From NCBI RefSeq assembly GCF_011078175.1, contig NZ_JAALCJ010000007.1:186001-250000 (forward strand): DNA of 64,000 nucleotides. Direction: 5' to 3'. The translations under genes and the position numbers were made by a program. The DNA comes from Enterobacter cloacae (GTDB lineage Bacteria; Pseudomonadota; Gammaproteobacteria; Enterobacterales; Enterobacteriaceae). The notes under the pieces are model-generated. The model ran no database searches and was not told the DNA's origin. It saw only the letters and a list, made by a program, of their open reading frames with translations. Shown here one piece after another: positions 11,510 through 23,489 of the stretch (the stretch's first letter is position 1; each line of letters begins with the position of its first letter).

Positions 11510-12735
11510 TTCTGTGCGGTTTCCGTTAGCCACAGCTGGCGGAAACCGTCCTTCTCTTCCATCCATGCAATAAAACGACCGTCCGGGGAAAAAACCACAG
11601 CGTCAGCAGACGGCGGATTGCCGTGATCGGACGTCAAAAACATTACGTCCCCGGTCTGCGCATCGCAGCAGGCAATGCGGCCTGCCAGCACAAATCCCAG
11701 GCTGTTTCCGGAAGGATGCCAGTTAAACGCCGACTGAATATCACGCTCAGTGTGGGTTAACTGACGCGGCTCGCCGCCCTCAGGGGAGATAAGCCACAGC
11801 TGCACGACGCCGTTATCGTCTCGCATTAAAAACGCAATCTGCGTCCCCTGCGGATTACTGCGCACCCAGTGGCGCGGTACGTTCACCAGCCCCGGATATG
11901 CCTTCTGATGGGTGAAGGTGAGGCGTCGTTGCATAACGCCCACAGGCGGCGCGGGCATGGTATCAGGCGTCCCCTGCAACGGCGCATCCCCCGCCCGTTT
12001 CCAGCCCTGCTCGTCGTTGGGGAGATCGACAATAAACAGTTCGGGCACTTTCTCGCCTTTCGCAGACAGGGTATCGCCGATAAACGCCAGCCTGTCGTTG
12101 CCCACCCAGCCCTCTTCATAGGCGCGGTTGATCTCATCGCTGCCCGGTTTCGGGTTCGGCGTTGTCCGGCTTACCAGTACGCTCCAGAAGGCGCCAGCAT
12201 ATTCACGTGGATGGTTCCCTTGTGGGTTCACCGGACCAAAAGGCGTCGCCACCCCGACGTTACGCAAATCCAGCTTCGGATCGCGCGCGTGCAGCACATG
12301 GTCGTTATAGGTAAAGCTGACGAACTGCCCGTTCGGACTAAAAACGTGGACGTGGCTGCCGCCACGCAGCGCGCCTGCCGTGTAAGGTGCGGTGATATCC
12401 ATCGCATCAAGATTGTTCACCTGACCATTGTGCGCAATCACCCCCTGACGATGGTGAAAATCATACTGCCAGTCTGCATCCGGGTGTTTGGGGCCGTGGA
12501 TAAAAACATATTTGTCCTGCGTCGGATGAACGGTCACGACGCCGACATGCGCACCGTCAGCGGCACGGTAGATTACCTCCACCTCGCCTGTACTGACGTT
12601 CACCCGCTCGATGGTTTCACCGGTAAATGACGCGCCGGACGGGCGCACATCATAGACGAGCCACTGGCTGTCCGGCGTCCAGGCGTTGATGTTGGTGAGC
12701 TGATGGTTGCGTGAAGCGAAGGTGATTTGTTTCAT
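11506..12735 (-). CDS. yidR: YidR, TolB-like beta-propeller protein (DUF3748)
   Basis: A 409-residue protein with repeated WD40/TolB-like blades (for example HPTQDKYVFIHGP, FSPNGQFVSFTYNDHVL, WHPSGNSLGFVL, FSPDGRFIAWMEE). No signal peptide is seen, so it is probably cytoplasmic. No function is known to me. ATG 12735 is chosen by alignment with MKQITFA-type starts of E. coli YidR. Only 5 bases separate this ATG from a strong hairpin that ends dgoT, so its ribosome site lies partly in the stem. Confidence 0.87.
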   Translation of the reverse strand: MKQITFASRNHQLTNINAWTPDSQWLVYDVRPSGASFTGETIERVNVSTGEVEVIYRAADGAHVGVVTVHPTQDKYVFIHGPKHPDADWQYDFHHRQGVIAHNGQVNNLDAMDITAPYTAGALRGGSHVHVFSPNGQFVSFTYNDHVLHARDPKLDLRNVGVATPFGPVNPQGNHPREYAGAFWSVLVSRTTPNPKPGSDEINRAYEEGWVGNDRLAFIGDTLSAKGEKVPELFIVDLPNDEQGWKRAGDAPLQGTPDTMPAPPVGVMQRRLTFTHQKAYPGLVNVPRHWVRSNPQGTQIAFLMRDDNGVVQLWLISPEGGEPRQLTHTERDIQSAFNWHPSGNSLGFVLAGRIACCDAQTGDVMFLTSDHGNPPSADAVVFSPDGRFIAWMEEKDGFRQLWLTETAQN

Positions 12736-12740
12736 GAAAA

Positions 12741-12771
12741 TACCCTGATGCGCGGTTATCGCATCAGGGTA
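12741..12771 (-). terminator. terminator of the dgo operon, abutting yidR
   Basis: TACCCTGATGCG (12741–12752) and CGCATCAGGGTA (12760–12771) form a 12 bp perfect stem with a 7-base loop; TTTT follows on the minus strand. It lies 16 bp after the dgoT stop and directly before the yidR start codon. Confidence 0.75.
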
Positions 12772-12786
12772 AAACATCGGAAGGGA

Positions 12787-14079
12787 TTAGCCTACTCGTT
12801 TCACGTCGCCGACCAGCAGGATGTAGGAGAGCGCACCGATCAGCGCCACGACAGAGATATACACCAGAGCTGGTCCAAAGCCGTAGTCCTGCGCCAGGTA
12901 ACCGATGACCAACGGCACGGTGATCCCGCCCAGGCCGCCAACGAAGTTAAACACGCCGCCGGTCAGGCCGATCAGACGCATCGGTGCCAGAGACGACACC
13001 AGCGACCAGGTAATGGAGGCAAAACCGTTTCCGAAGAACGCTACTGCCATCAGAGTCATGATCCACACCGGATCGTTGGTGTAGTTCGCCCCCATGATGC
13101 AGGTAGAGATCAGCAGCCCGCAGATAATTGGCGTTTTACGCGCAACGCCCAGCGAGAAGCCTTTTTTCACCAGCTTGTCCGCCAGCCAGCCCGAGAGCAG
13201 CACGCCGAAAAACGCCGCCAGGAACGGTACGGTGGTCATAAAGCCTGCCTTCAGCGCGGTAATACCCTTCTCCTGCGTCAGGTAGTTCGGAAACCAGGTG
13301 AGGAAAAACCACAGCGTGGAGGTTACCGCGAACTGTCCCAGATATACGCCAACCAGCTTCCGGTGGAAAACCAGCTTCCAGTCCGCTCTGGTCAACGGCT
13401 GGCGCGCCTCTTTTTTCACTGGCGCATCGCCGTCCACCAGGCCACCGCCGTCGCGGATGTAGTCCAGTTCGGCTTTGGAAATGCTTTTGGTCAGACGCGG
13501 CGGTTGATACACCTTAAACCAAATTAACGACCAGATAATGCCGATCCCGCCGGTGACGATAAACACCCAGTGCCAGCTCAGCAGCTCCTGGATCCAGATT
13601 AACAGCGGCGTCAGAAACGCCAGGCCAACAAATTGCCCGGAGGTGTAGAAGCCGACGGCAGAAGCGCGTTCGTGTTCAGGGAACCAGCTGGTCACCATGC
13701 GGTTGTTGGTCGGGAACGCCGGCGCTTCAAACACCCCGGTGATGGCGCGCAGGCCAATCAGCGACATCAGCCCGGTGGCGAACCCCTGGAACAGCGTCGC
13801 CACAGACCAGCCTAAAATGGCGATAAAGTAGGTCAGACGCGACCCCACGCGGTCAAGGAACCAGCCGCCGGGGATCTGGCAGAGCGTATAAAGCCAGGCA
13901 AACGCCGAGAAGACGTAGCCCATTTCCGTTTTGGTGATGCCAAACTCTTCCTGAATATGGGCCGATGCCACGGCAAGGTTGGCGCGGTCGACATAGCAAA
14001 TGACCACGGTAATAAAGATCATGATCAGCGTCAGGTAACGACGACGCCCGGTTTTTGCAGCAGTAACTGGAATATCCAT
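12787..14079 (-). CDS. dgoT: D-galactonate:proton symporter DgoT
   Basis: A 430-residue major-facilitator protein of the anion:cation symporter family with 12 predicted membrane helices, importing D-galactonate. Hallmarks are [18 protein letters not shown] in the first helix region, [20 protein letters not shown], and the central loop with [19 protein letters not shown] 14079 gives the usual length and N-terminus MDIPV; a 15-residue extension is possible but has no support. Last gene of dgoRKADT, 225 bp after dgoD with an RtT-like element between. Confidence 0.94.
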   Translation of the reverse strand: MDIPVTAAKTGRRRYLTLIMIFITVVICYVDRANLAVASAHIQEEFGITKTEMGYVFSAFAWLYTLCQIPGGWFLDRVGSRLTYFIAILGWSVATLFQGFATGLMSLIGLRAITGVFEAPAFPTNNRMVTSWFPEHERASAVGFYTSGQFVGLAFLTPLLIWIQELLSWHWVFIVTGGIGIIWSLIWFKVYQPPRLTKSISKAELDYIRDGGGLVDGDAPVKKEARQPLTRADWKLVFHRKLVGVYLGQFAVTSTLWFFLTWFPNYLTQEKGITALKAGFMTTVPFLAAFFGVLLSGWLADKLVKKGFSLGVARKTPIICGLLISTCIMGANYTNDPVWIMTLMAVAFFGNGFASITWSLVSSLAPMRLIGLTGGVFNFVGGLGGITVPLVIGYLAQDYGFGPALVYISVVALIGALSYILLVGDVKRVG

Positions 14080-14213
14080 CGCAATCTGTCTCCAGATTTT
14101 GGGCATAGCGAAGCCGCTCACCATGCCCTGTAATTTACAGAGGGTGTATTTGTTTTTTTTAATTACAAACGTAAACGGAATGCGCTAAATAATTCGTGCT
14201 GGGGGAAGGCGGC

Positions 14214-14303
14214 AAGTTTTCGCATCCCCGGGAGCATACAAAAGTATGTGACGGGGGTAAGAAAACGCTGCCAACGCATCACCAGCGCGAAGTATGACGC
14301 GCA
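14214..14303 (+). repeat. RtT-like dispersed element in the dgoD–dgoT gap
   Basis: The stretch starts near GCATCCCCGGGAGCATA, has a short hairpin ATACAAAAGTAT, then GTGACGGGGGTAAG, CAACGCA and GAAGTATGACG. This order resembles the repeated element of the tyrT operon (RtT RNA) and its dispersed relatives in enterobacterial spacers, as I recall them. It could be a mobile-type repeat or structured RNA. The gene strand here is minus, so the element is antisense to the dgo mRNA in this orientation. Confidence 0.5.
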
Positions 14304-14304
14304 T

Positions 14305-15453
14305 TTACCACTCGGCTACGGAACCGTCTTCATGACGCCACAGTGGGTTACGCCAGTCCGGCGCACTTTTACTCAACTCAATGACTTTGGCTTCGTCGAT
14401 CTCCACGCCAAGGCCCGGCTTCGTTAACGGTTTAAAGAAACCGCCCTCCATGCAGAAGTCTTCTTTGTTTTTTACAAAATCGAGCAGCTCCGCGCCCTTG
14501 TTATAGTGAATGCCCATGCTTTGTTCCTGGAACACCGCATTACGGGAGACGAAGTCGACGTGCAGGCAGGCCGCCAGCGCAATCGGCCCAAGCGGACAGT
14601 GCGGCGCCAGCGCCACATCGTAGGCTTCTGCCATTCCGGCAATTTTGTAGCATTCGGTGATGCCACCTGCGTGGGAGAGGTCCGGTTGCAGGATCGCAAT
14701 GCCGCCCGCTTCCAGCACGCGTTTAAACTCGAAGCGCGAGAACATGCGTTCACCCGCCGCGATGGGAATGTGCGTCTGTTCAGCCAGCTTCGGATAGTAT
14801 TCCGCCTGCTCGGCCAGCACCGGCTCTTCGATAAACAGCGGGCGATACGGTTCCAGCTCTTTGATCAGCACTTTGGCCATTGGCGCGCTGACGCGGCCGT
14901 GGAAATCCAGGCCAAACTCAATCTCGTTGCCGAAAGCCTCGCGGATTTGCGCCACGGTGTTCACCGCCCGGTCTACCGCGCGCGAGTTGTCGATAACGCC
15001 CATCTCTTCGCAACCGTTGAGTTTGAAGGTGTCAAAACCGATGTTGCGCAGCTGTGTAATGCCGTCGATCACTTCCGCAGGACGGTCGCCACCGACCCAG
15101 CTGTAGGCTTTGATCTTGTCGCGCACCAGGCCGCCCATTAATTGCCAGACCGGGGCATTCAGCACTTTACCTTTGATATCCCACAGCGCCTGGTCAATAC
15201 CGGCGATGGCGCTCATCAGGATCGGACCGCCCCGGTAAAATCCCGCCCGGTACATGACCTGCCACAGGTCGTTGATGCGCGCCGGATCCTGACCAATCAG
15301 GTATTCGCCCAGCTCGTGAACCGCGGCTTCAACGGTTCGCGCTCGGCCTTCAATCACCGGCTCGCCCCAGCCAACCACGCCTTCATCGGTTTCGATTTTC
15401 AGGAACATCCAGCGCGGGGGTAAACGGTACGTGGTGAGTTTGGTTATTTTCAT
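14305..15453 (-). CDS. dgoD: D-galactonate dehydratase
   Basis: A 382-residue enolase-superfamily enzyme that removes water from D-galactonate to give 2-keto-3-deoxygalactonate. The first metal ligand Asp183 and acid His185 are in GLDFHGR at the same numbers as in E. coli; further ligands are in FIEEP and AAGERM, and HAGGITE is downstream. ATG 15453 is chosen because [17 protein letters not shown] is the conserved start and the codon overlaps the dgoA stop by 4 bp; the longer open frame is in the dgoA shadow. Confidence 0.97.
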   Translation of the reverse strand: MKITKLTTYRLPPRWMFLKIETDEGVVGWGEPVIEGRARTVEAAVHELGEYLIGQDPARINDLWQVMYRAGFYRGGPILMSAIAGIDQALWDIKGKVLNAPVWQLMGGLVRDKIKAYSWVGGDRPAEVIDGITQLRNIGFDTFKLNGCEEMGVIDNSRAVDRAVNTVAQIREAFGNEIEFGLDFHGRVSAPMAKVLIKELEPYRPLFIEEPVLAEQAEYYPKLAEQTHIPIAAGERMFSRFEFKRVLEAGGIAILQPDLSHAGGITECYKIAGMAEAYDVALAPHCPLGPIALAACLHVDFVSRNAVFQEQSMGIHYNKGAELLDFVKNKEDFCMEGGFFKPLTKPGLGVEIDEAKVIELSKSAPDWRNPLWRHEDGSVAEW

Positions 15454-16067
15454 TTCACTGCCTCTCGGTACGCTTTCACAAATGCTGCCGCCTGCTGTGC
15501 GGTACGCTTTACGGACTGCCCGGCACGATAGAGATCGCTGCCCAGCCCCGCGCCCACACAGCCCGCTTTTATCCACTGCTCCAGGTTTTCCGGCGTGACG
15601 CCGCCCACGGCAAAGACCGGCACGCTGGCGGGTAAGACCGCTTTCAGCGCTTTGATGTAATCCGGACCAAAGGCCGACGACGGGAAAATTTTGAGCGACT
15701 GCGCGCCCGCGTCGAGGGCAGTAAACGCTTCTGTGGCCGTCGCGCATCCCGGACAGACGGTCATGCCGTATTCCACCGCCCGGCGGATCACCTCAGGGTT
15801 GATATTGGGTGTGACGATAAGCTTGCAGCCCATCTTCGCCAGTTTATCCACTTGCTCCGGCTGTAATACGGTGCCTGCGCCAATCAGCGCGTTATCACCG
15901 AACGCCTCCACCACGGCCGGAATACTTTTTTCCCATTCCGGTGAGTTGAGGGGGATTTCCACCGCGTCGAACCCGGCGTCGATCACCGCGCCAACGTGCG
16001 CTAACGCCTCATCGGGGGTAATACCGCGCAAAATTGCGATAAGGGGGAGATCAGTTTGCCACTGCAT
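15450..16067 (-). CDS. dgoA: 2-dehydro-3-deoxy-6-phosphogalactonate aldolase
   Basis: A 205-residue class I aldolase of the KDPG/KDPGal family, splitting the phosphorylated keto acid into pyruvate and glyceraldehyde-3-phosphate. The Schiff-base lysine is Lys126 in [12 protein letters not shown], and the general base region is [11 protein letters not shown]. Its start lies 17 bp inside dgoK and its end overlaps dgoD by 4 bp, so the operon is translationally coupled. Unlike some older annotations it is separate from dgoD. Confidence 0.96.
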   Translation of the reverse strand: MQWQTDLPLIAILRGITPDEALAHVGAVIDAGFDAVEIPLNSPEWEKSIPAVVEAFGDNALIGAGTVLQPEQVDKLAKMGCKLIVTPNINPEVIRRAVEYGMTVCPGCATATEAFTALDAGAQSLKIFPSSAFGPDYIKALKAVLPASVPVFAVGGVTPENLEQWIKAGCVGAGLGSDLYRAGQSVKRTAQQAAAFVKAYREAVK

Positions 16068-16929
16068 GAGCGATGCTCCTTATGCCTGCCTGAAATGCCG
16101 TGTCGCCTTCCACCGCAGCAACATCCCGTCCGATAGCGTGGAACGCCTGGCGGTAACGAGACATCAGCGATGAACCCGCGACGAGCGTGATGGCCTGCTG
16201 CCCGACGAACGCGTCGCTCAGGGTGGCGACTTCTGCGCCAATCAGCAGGCCGGACAGAAATTCGCTGACCTGTTCGCGCGGAAGACTTCCCAGCACGTGC
16301 GAGGCGCGAACCTCAAAAAGTTGCGGCAAAACGGCAGGGGAGTCGATCCCGCGCTCAAGCCCGGCGGCAAACGCTTCCGGCGAAGGGATCTGCTCCGGCA
16401 AACCGGTCCCCACCAGCGAATGCTTAAGCAGCAAGTGGTGCAGTTCGCCGGTCATCACGGTGCGGAAATCATGAATTTGCTCAGCATCCGTTTGGACCCA
16501 TTTACAGTGCGTCCCGGGCATGACGTAGACAGAAGAAGGGGAAAGGGTGCGCGCCCCGAGCAGCTGCGTCTCTTCGCCGCGCATCACGTTATGGTTATCG
16601 TCGCGAGAGACGCATAAACCGGGAATAATCCAGACATTGTCGCCAACGGTCGTTAACTTCTCACCCACGGCGGCGAAATGCACCGGAACTGGCAGGTAAG
16701 GTGCGACCTTCCAGCCCGCGTTACTGCCGACCATTCCGGCCATCACCACTGGCGTAGTACCGTCGCGCCAGTTTTGTGTCACTTCTGCTAACACCGCTGC
16801 GGGGGATTTACCGTTCAGGCGCGTCACACCTGCTTCTGATTGCCTGCTTTCCAGGCAGTGCTCACCGTGGTAGAGCCAGGCGCGCAGATTGGTCGATCCC
16901 CAGTCGATTGCGATGTAGCGTGATGTCAT
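16051..16929 (-). CDS. dgoK: 2-dehydro-3-deoxygalactonokinase
   Basis: A 292-residue sugar-acid kinase of the ASKHA fold, phosphorylating 2-keto-3-deoxygalactonate with ATP. The phosphate-1 motif is YIAIDWGSTNLRAWL at the N-terminus, and VMPGTHCKWV and FLSGLLIGAEV are typical of the family. It overlaps the dgoR stop by 4 bp and dgoA by 17 bp. Length matches the E. coli enzyme. Confidence 0.96.
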   Translation of the reverse strand: MTSRYIAIDWGSTNLRAWLYHGEHCLESRQSEAGVTRLNGKSPAAVLAEVTQNWRDGTTPVVMAGMVGSNAGWKVAPYLPVPVHFAAVGEKLTTVGDNVWIIPGLCVSRDDNHNVMRGEETQLLGARTLSPSSVYVMPGTHCKWVQTDAEQIHDFRTVMTGELHHLLLKHSLVGTGLPEQIPSPEAFAAGLERGIDSPAVLPQLFEVRASHVLGSLPREQVSEFLSGLLIGAEVATLSDAFVGQQAITLVAGSSLMSRYRQAFHAIGRDVAAVEGDTAFQAGIRSIAHAVAN

Positions 16930-17615
16930 GTGATTTCCTTCAACCTTCGTGTCGAGCTGGCGATCATGGTCAACGCCGCCTGCTCTGCCGCATCGCCGTC
17001 CTGATGCCGTATCGCATCGAACAGCGCTTTATGTTCCTGAAGCGTTTTCGGCATGTTGGCCTCATCGCCCATCCAGGTACGTTCAAATACTGCTCGCTGT
17101 AGCGAGCTGATCGCCACGCTAAGCTGCTGTAAAACCGGGTTATGCACCGACTGCAATACCGCTTCGTGGTAACGAATGTCCGCTTCGTTGAACGCCTCCC
17201 GGTTCTGGTTATTGGCGATCATGTCGTTTAAAGCCGACTCAATCTGTGCCAGGTCACCTGACGTTGCGCGCTCAGCCGCCCAGCGGGCGATGGCCGGTTC
17301 CACCAGATTTCGGACTTCGCTCATCGCGCCGATAAGCCGTGGGTCGTAGTCGTTTTCCAGCACCCATTGCAGAACATCGGTATCGAGGTAGTTCCACTGG
17401 TTACGCGGCGCCACAAACGCGCCGCGATAGCGCTTCATTTCAATCAGCCGCTTCGCCATCAGCGAGCGGAACACTTCCCGGATGATGTTGCGCGAGGTTT
17501 CAAACTCCTCGCACAGTTCCGCCTCTGCTGGCAACGGCGAACCGGGAACGTATTTGCCACCCACAATCTGAGTGCCCAGCGTAATGACAATGCGATCGGT
17601 TTTATTGAGTGTCAT
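16926..17615 (-). CDS. dgoR: galactonate operon repressor DgoR (GntR/FadR family)
   Basis: A 229-residue regulator with an N-terminal winged helix (LPAEAELCEEFETSRNIIREV) and a C-terminal FCD ligand domain (EVRNLVEPAIARWAAE, RYHEAVL). In E. coli DgoR represses the dgo operon and releases DNA with D-galactonate. It is the first gene of its own operon, so it should be autoregulated through the palindrome at 17725–17754, 110 bp upstream of its start. Confidence 0.95.
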   Translation of the reverse strand: MTLNKTDRIVITLGTQIVGGKYVPGSPLPAEAELCEEFETSRNIIREVFRSLMAKRLIEMKRYRGAFVAPRNQWNYLDTDVLQWVLENDYDPRLIGAMSEVRNLVEPAIARWAAERATSGDLAQIESALNDMIANNQNREAFNEADIRYHEAVLQSVHNPVLQQLSVAISSLQRAVFERTWMGDEANMPKTLQEHKALFDAIRHQDGDAAEQAALTMIASSTRRLKEIT

Positions 17616-17724
17616 GGGGAGTCCTTGAGCTCTGTAAGTCCATCACTACTTTACCGCGACCGCTGAATTTCGCCTCACTTTTGCAGTACAAACGTGAGTC
17701 CTTTCGCCTTTGCCTTGACTGCAA

Positions 17725-17754
17725 TGTAGTACAATTAATTCATGTTGTACTACA
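17725..17754. promoter_or_regulatory. candidate DgoR operator palindrome
   Basis: TGTAGTACAA (17725–17734) and TTGTACTACA (17745–17754) form a perfect 10 bp inverted repeat with a 10 bp spacer. Two such repeats are known to control dgo in E. coli. A related half, TGCAGTACAA (17682–17691), sits closer to dgoR and could be a second site. Confidence 0.75.
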
Positions 17755-17794
17755 ATCAAGATCACAAAAAGAACAATTCGATAAATTCAGGGCC

Positions 17795-17823
17795 AAAAAA
17801 AGCCCCGGTTGATAACCGAGGCT
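17795..17823 (-). terminator. rho-independent terminator of yidA
   Basis: On the minus strand AGCCTCGGTTATCAACCGGGGCT-type stem (17802–17823, one G·T or mismatch pair) is followed by seven T residues (17801–17795). It lies 19 bp after the yidA stop. Confidence 0.85.
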
Positions 17824-17841
17824 AATGTTTTCCAGCGACTG

Positions 17842-18654
17842 CTAGGACAAAACGAATTTCTCGATAGCCCAGGCAACGCCGTCTTCCAGGTTGGATTTCG
17901 TGACGAAATTCGCCACCTCTTTCACCGAGGGGATCGCGTTATCCATCGCCACGCCCATGCCTGCATACTCGATCATTGCGATATCATTTTCCTGGTCGCC
18001 CAGCGCCATGATCTCTTCAGGCTTGATGCCCAGCGCATCGGCAAGCGATTTGACGCCCGTGCCTTTATTGACGCGTTTATCGAGGATTTCAAGGAAGTAC
18101 GGCGCACTTTTCAGCACGGTGTATTTCTCTTTTACCTCAGCCGGAATGCGCGATATGGCTTTGTCGAGAACCGCAGGTTCATCAATCATCATCACTTTCA
18201 GGAACTGCGTCGCAGGATCCATTTTCTCCGCTTCGCAGAACACCAGTGGAATGGTTGCAACGTAGGACTCGTGCACCGTGTAGTAGCTGATATCGCGGTT
18301 GGCGGTGTAAAGCGTGTTGCGATCGAGCGCGTGGAAATGAGAGCCCACTTCACGGGACAGTTTTTCCAGGAACAGATAGTCGTCGTAGCTCAGCGCCGTT
18401 TGCGCAACCGTGCTGCCATCCGCGGCTTTCTGCACCAGCGCGCCGTTATAGGTGATGCAGTAATCGCCAGGCTGGTTCATGTGCAGCTCTTTCAGGTAGC
18501 TGTGCACGCCCGCATACGGACGCCCCGTGGTCAGTACCACATTCACGCCCTTTGCGCGTGCCGCAGCGATCGCGTTTTTAACGGCTGGAGAGATAGTGTG
18601 GTCTGGCAGCAGCAGCGTGCCGTCCATATCGATTGCAATGAGTTTAATGGCCAT
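17842..18654 (-). CDS. yidA: sugar-phosphate phosphatase YidA (HAD superfamily, Cof type)
   Basis: A 270-residue HAD phosphatase of subclass IIB. Motif I is DMDGTLL with the nucleophile Asp9; motif II is TTGRPY; motif III and IV are K…GDQENDIAMIEYAG. YidA of E. coli hydrolyses several sugar phosphates in vitro, including erythrose-4-phosphate and alpha-glucose-1-phosphate. It lies downstream of gyrB on the same strand with a repeat array between; yidB, present between them in E. coli, is missing here. Confidence 0.95.
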   Translation of the reverse strand: MAIKLIAIDMDGTLLLPDHTISPAVKNAIAAARAKGVNVVLTTGRPYAGVHSYLKELHMNQPGDYCITYNGALVQKAADGSTVAQTALSYDDYLFLEKLSREVGSHFHALDRNTLYTANRDISYYTVHESYVATIPLVFCEAEKMDPATQFLKVMMIDEPAVLDKAISRIPAEVKEKYTVLKSAPYFLEILDKRVNKGTGVKSLADALGIKPEEIMALGDQENDIAMIEYAGMGVAMDNAIPSVKEVANFVTKSNLEDGVAWAIEKFVLS

Positions 18655-18770
18655 GAGGTCCCCGGGATAAATGAGTGCTACCTCATGCTAACGCGATTCC
18701 ACTCAAAAAACACGGTAAGAAAGGAGGATGGGTCGGGAGAGGAAATTCCTCTTTTGCGGCCAAAGAATTT

Positions 18771-18863
18771 CCCCTCACCCCGGCTCTCTCCCCATAGGGC
18801 GAGGGAGAAAAGGCGGTACCGTACGTACCCTCTCCCCTTTGGGAAGAGGGTTAGGGTGAGGGG
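18771..18863. repeat. two-unit hairpin array between gyrB and yidA
   Basis: Two units of the CCTCTCC/GGAGAGG family face each other: one opens CCCCTCACCCCGGCTCTC, and the other closes AGAGGGTTAGGGTGAGG. The outer edges CCTCACC and GGTGAGG are inverted copies. The array lies 8 bp after the gyrB stop and may form the 3' end of the dnaA-dnaN-recF-gyrB mRNA. Confidence 0.75.
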
Positions 18864-18871
18864 GATAGAGC

Positions 18872-21301
<2,430 letters not shown>

Positions 21302-21311
21302 TCAACTTGGG

Positions 21312-22385
21312 TTAATCCGTTATTTTACCCTTTTCCACGGTAAACATCTTCGAATTTTCGTCCGACATGTCTATAACGTGTTCAGCGCTAATGGCGCTGA
21401 CGAAAACCTGCGACTGCGTGGCTTTTAAGCGGCTGGCAAGCAGTCCGCGCCGCGAGTCGTCAAGTTCCGAGGCAAAATCATCTATCAGGTACAGGCAGCG
21501 TCGCCCGCTCTCGCGAGTCAGGAACTCCCCCTGTGCCAGGCGCAGCGCGCACATAAGGAGCTTGAGCTGCCCGCGCGAGAGCGTGTCTTCTACCGGCGCA
21601 CCGTCGGCACGAATGCGGAAATCCGCCTTGTGCGGACCGTGCGCGGTGTAGGTCAACATGCGATCGCGTTCGAAGCTTCTCTCTAGCACCTCGGCATAAT
21701 CCGTCTCTTTTTCCCAGCCGCGCTGGAAAGAGAAGGTGAGAGAGAACTCGGGTAAAAACTGTTTGCAGGTATCGGCCATGTCTTCGGCGATACCAGCGCT
21801 GTATTCGGCACGCCAGCGGCTGATTTGTTCCGCAAGAGGGATTAACTCCATGTCCCACGGACGCAGCTGGGCGTAACGGGTGACCTGGCGCAACGCGGCG
21901 TTACGCTGCTTGAGCAGACGCTTCAGGTTGCTCCAGGCGTTAAAGAAACCGGCTTCATTGTGAAAGCATCCCCAGTCGAGGAATGCTCTTCTGTATTTGG
22001 GGCCGCCGTTGAGTAAAGTAAACCCCTCGGGCGTAATCAGCTGCATCGGCATGAGCAGCGCCAGCTCCGCCACTTTGTGCCCGTCGGTGCCGTCGATGCG
22101 CACCTTGCTGTCGCCCTGCTTGTCTTTGGTCAGGCCGATGGCGGTTTCCCGCTCTGCGCCCTGCAATCGCCCATGCAAAACAAAGGACTCCTGCTCATGG
22201 CGAATGACGCGGCCTATCTGCAAACTGCGAAACGCCCGACCGTGGCCGAGCGTATAAATGGCTTCCAGCACGCTGGTTTTGCCGCTGCCGTTTGCGCCAA
22301 CCAGGAAGTTAAAGCCGGGGGATAAAGCGAGATCCGCGCTTTCGATATTGCGAAAGTCGCGGATCAACAGACGGGTGAGCGACAT
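21312..22385 (-). CDS. recF: DNA recombination/repair protein RecF
   Basis: A 357-residue SMC-like ATPase that helps load RecA at gaps through RecOR and aids restart of stalled forks. The Walker A motif is [14 protein letters not shown] near residues 33–46; the signature [17 protein letters not shown] and Walker [13 protein letters not shown] lie near the C-terminus. Its start codon shares one base with the dnaN stop (TAATG), so translation is coupled. Confidence 0.98.
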   Translation of the reverse strand: MSLTRLLIRDFRNIESADLALSPGFNFLVGANGSGKTSVLEAIYTLGHGRAFRSLQIGRVIRHEQESFVLHGRLQGAERETAIGLTKDKQGDSKVRIDGTDGHKVAELALLMPMQLITPEGFTLLNGGPKYRRAFLDWGCFHNEAGFFNAWSNLKRLLKQRNAALRQVTRYAQLRPWDMELIPLAEQISRWRAEYSAGIAEDMADTCKQFLPEFSLTFSFQRGWEKETDYAEVLERSFERDRMLTYTAHGPHKADFRIRADGAPVEDTLSRGQLKLLMCALRLAQGEFLTRESGRRCLYLIDDFASELDDSRRGLLASRLKATQSQVFVSAISAEHVIDMSDENSKMFTVEKGKITD

Positions 22386-23485
22386 TACAGTCTCATTGGC
22401 ATGACAACATAAGCCGCACTTTGGCTGGCCGCATCTTCAATCTGTACGCTCGAAACGGAGTCAGTCAGCAGGATGCGAACGTTCTCGCATTTCAGTGCAT
22501 TCAGCACATCCAGCACATAGCTGACGTTGAAGCCGATTTCCATCTCAGCCCCGGCGTAGGTGACGTCCAGAATCTCTTCTGCCTCTTCCTGCTCCGGGTT
22601 GTTGGCGGTGATTTTGATTTGGTTTTCACTCACGTACAGACGTACGCCGCGGAATTTCTCGTTGGAGAGAATAGCGGCACGCGCAAATGCCTGCTTGAGG
22701 ATGTCGCAACCCGCCTCCAGCGTTTTGTCCGGGTTCTTCGGCAATACGCGGCGATAATCCGGGAAACGACCGTCAACCAGCTTCGATGTGAAGACAAAAT
22801 CGCCCACATGTGCGCGAATGTTATTGCTGCCGATCTGCACGCGCAGCGGCGCGTCGCCACCGTCGAGCATACGCATCAGCTCAATCACGCCTTTACGCGG
22901 TACGATCACCGAATGGTTTGGCAGCGAGTCGCCAATCGGCATGGAACAGACCGCCAGACGGTGACCGTCGGTAGCCACGGTACGCAGCTCCTCACCTTCG
23001 GTTTCGAACAGCATGCCGTTTAAGTAGTAACGAACGTCCTGATGCGCCATGGAGAACTGCGTGGCCTCAATCAGACGCTTCATCGTCGCCTGCGGCAGGG
23101 TAAATTCAACTTCGCTCTGCCAGTCATCCAGGTTCGGGAAGTCCGCAGCGGGCAGCGTGGAGAGGGAGAAACGGCTGCGGCCAGAGCGCACCAGCATGCG
23201 GTCGCCCTCCAGCTGCACGGCGATTTCAGCGCCTTCAGGCAGCCCACGGCAAATATCAAAGAATTTACGTGCCGGAACCGTGGTCGCGCCTGCGTCGTGC
23301 GGCTGAGTCAGCGTAACGCGCGCGATCATTTCCATTTCCAGATCTGTGCCGGTCAGCGACAGCGTACCGTCCGCGACCTGAAGCAGCAGGTTTCCAAGAA
23401 TAGGCAGCGTAGGGCGGCCGCCTAATGGGCCACTCACCTGTTGCAGCGGTTTTAATAAATGTTCACGTTCAACGGTAAATTTCAT
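22385..23485 (-). CDS. dnaN: DNA polymerase III beta sliding clamp
   Basis: A 366-residue clamp protein, three repeated domains of about 120 residues each, forming a dimeric ring that tethers polymerases to DNA. Typical stretches are [42 protein letters not shown] and the C-terminal YVVMPMRL that lines the partner-binding groove. It lies 4 bp after dnaA and overlaps recF by one base. Confidence 0.99.
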   Translation of the reverse strand: MKFTVEREHLLKPLQQVSGPLGGRPTLPILGNLLLQVADGTLSLTGTDLEMEMIARVTLTQPHDAGATTVPARKFFDICRGLPEGAEIAVQLEGDRMLVRSGRSRFSLSTLPAADFPNLDDWQSEVEFTLPQATMKRLIEATQFSMAHQDVRYYLNGMLFETEGEELRTVATDGHRLAVCSMPIGDSLPNHSVIVPRKGVIELMRMLDGGDAPLRVQIGSNNIRAHVGDFVFTSKLVDGRFPDYRRVLPKNPDKTLEAGCDILKQAFARAAILSNEKFRGVRLYVSENQIKITANNPEQEEAEEILDVTYAGAEMEIGFNVSYVLDVLNALKCENVRILLTDSVSSVQIEDAASQSAAYVVMPMRL

Positions 23486-23489
23486 AGCG

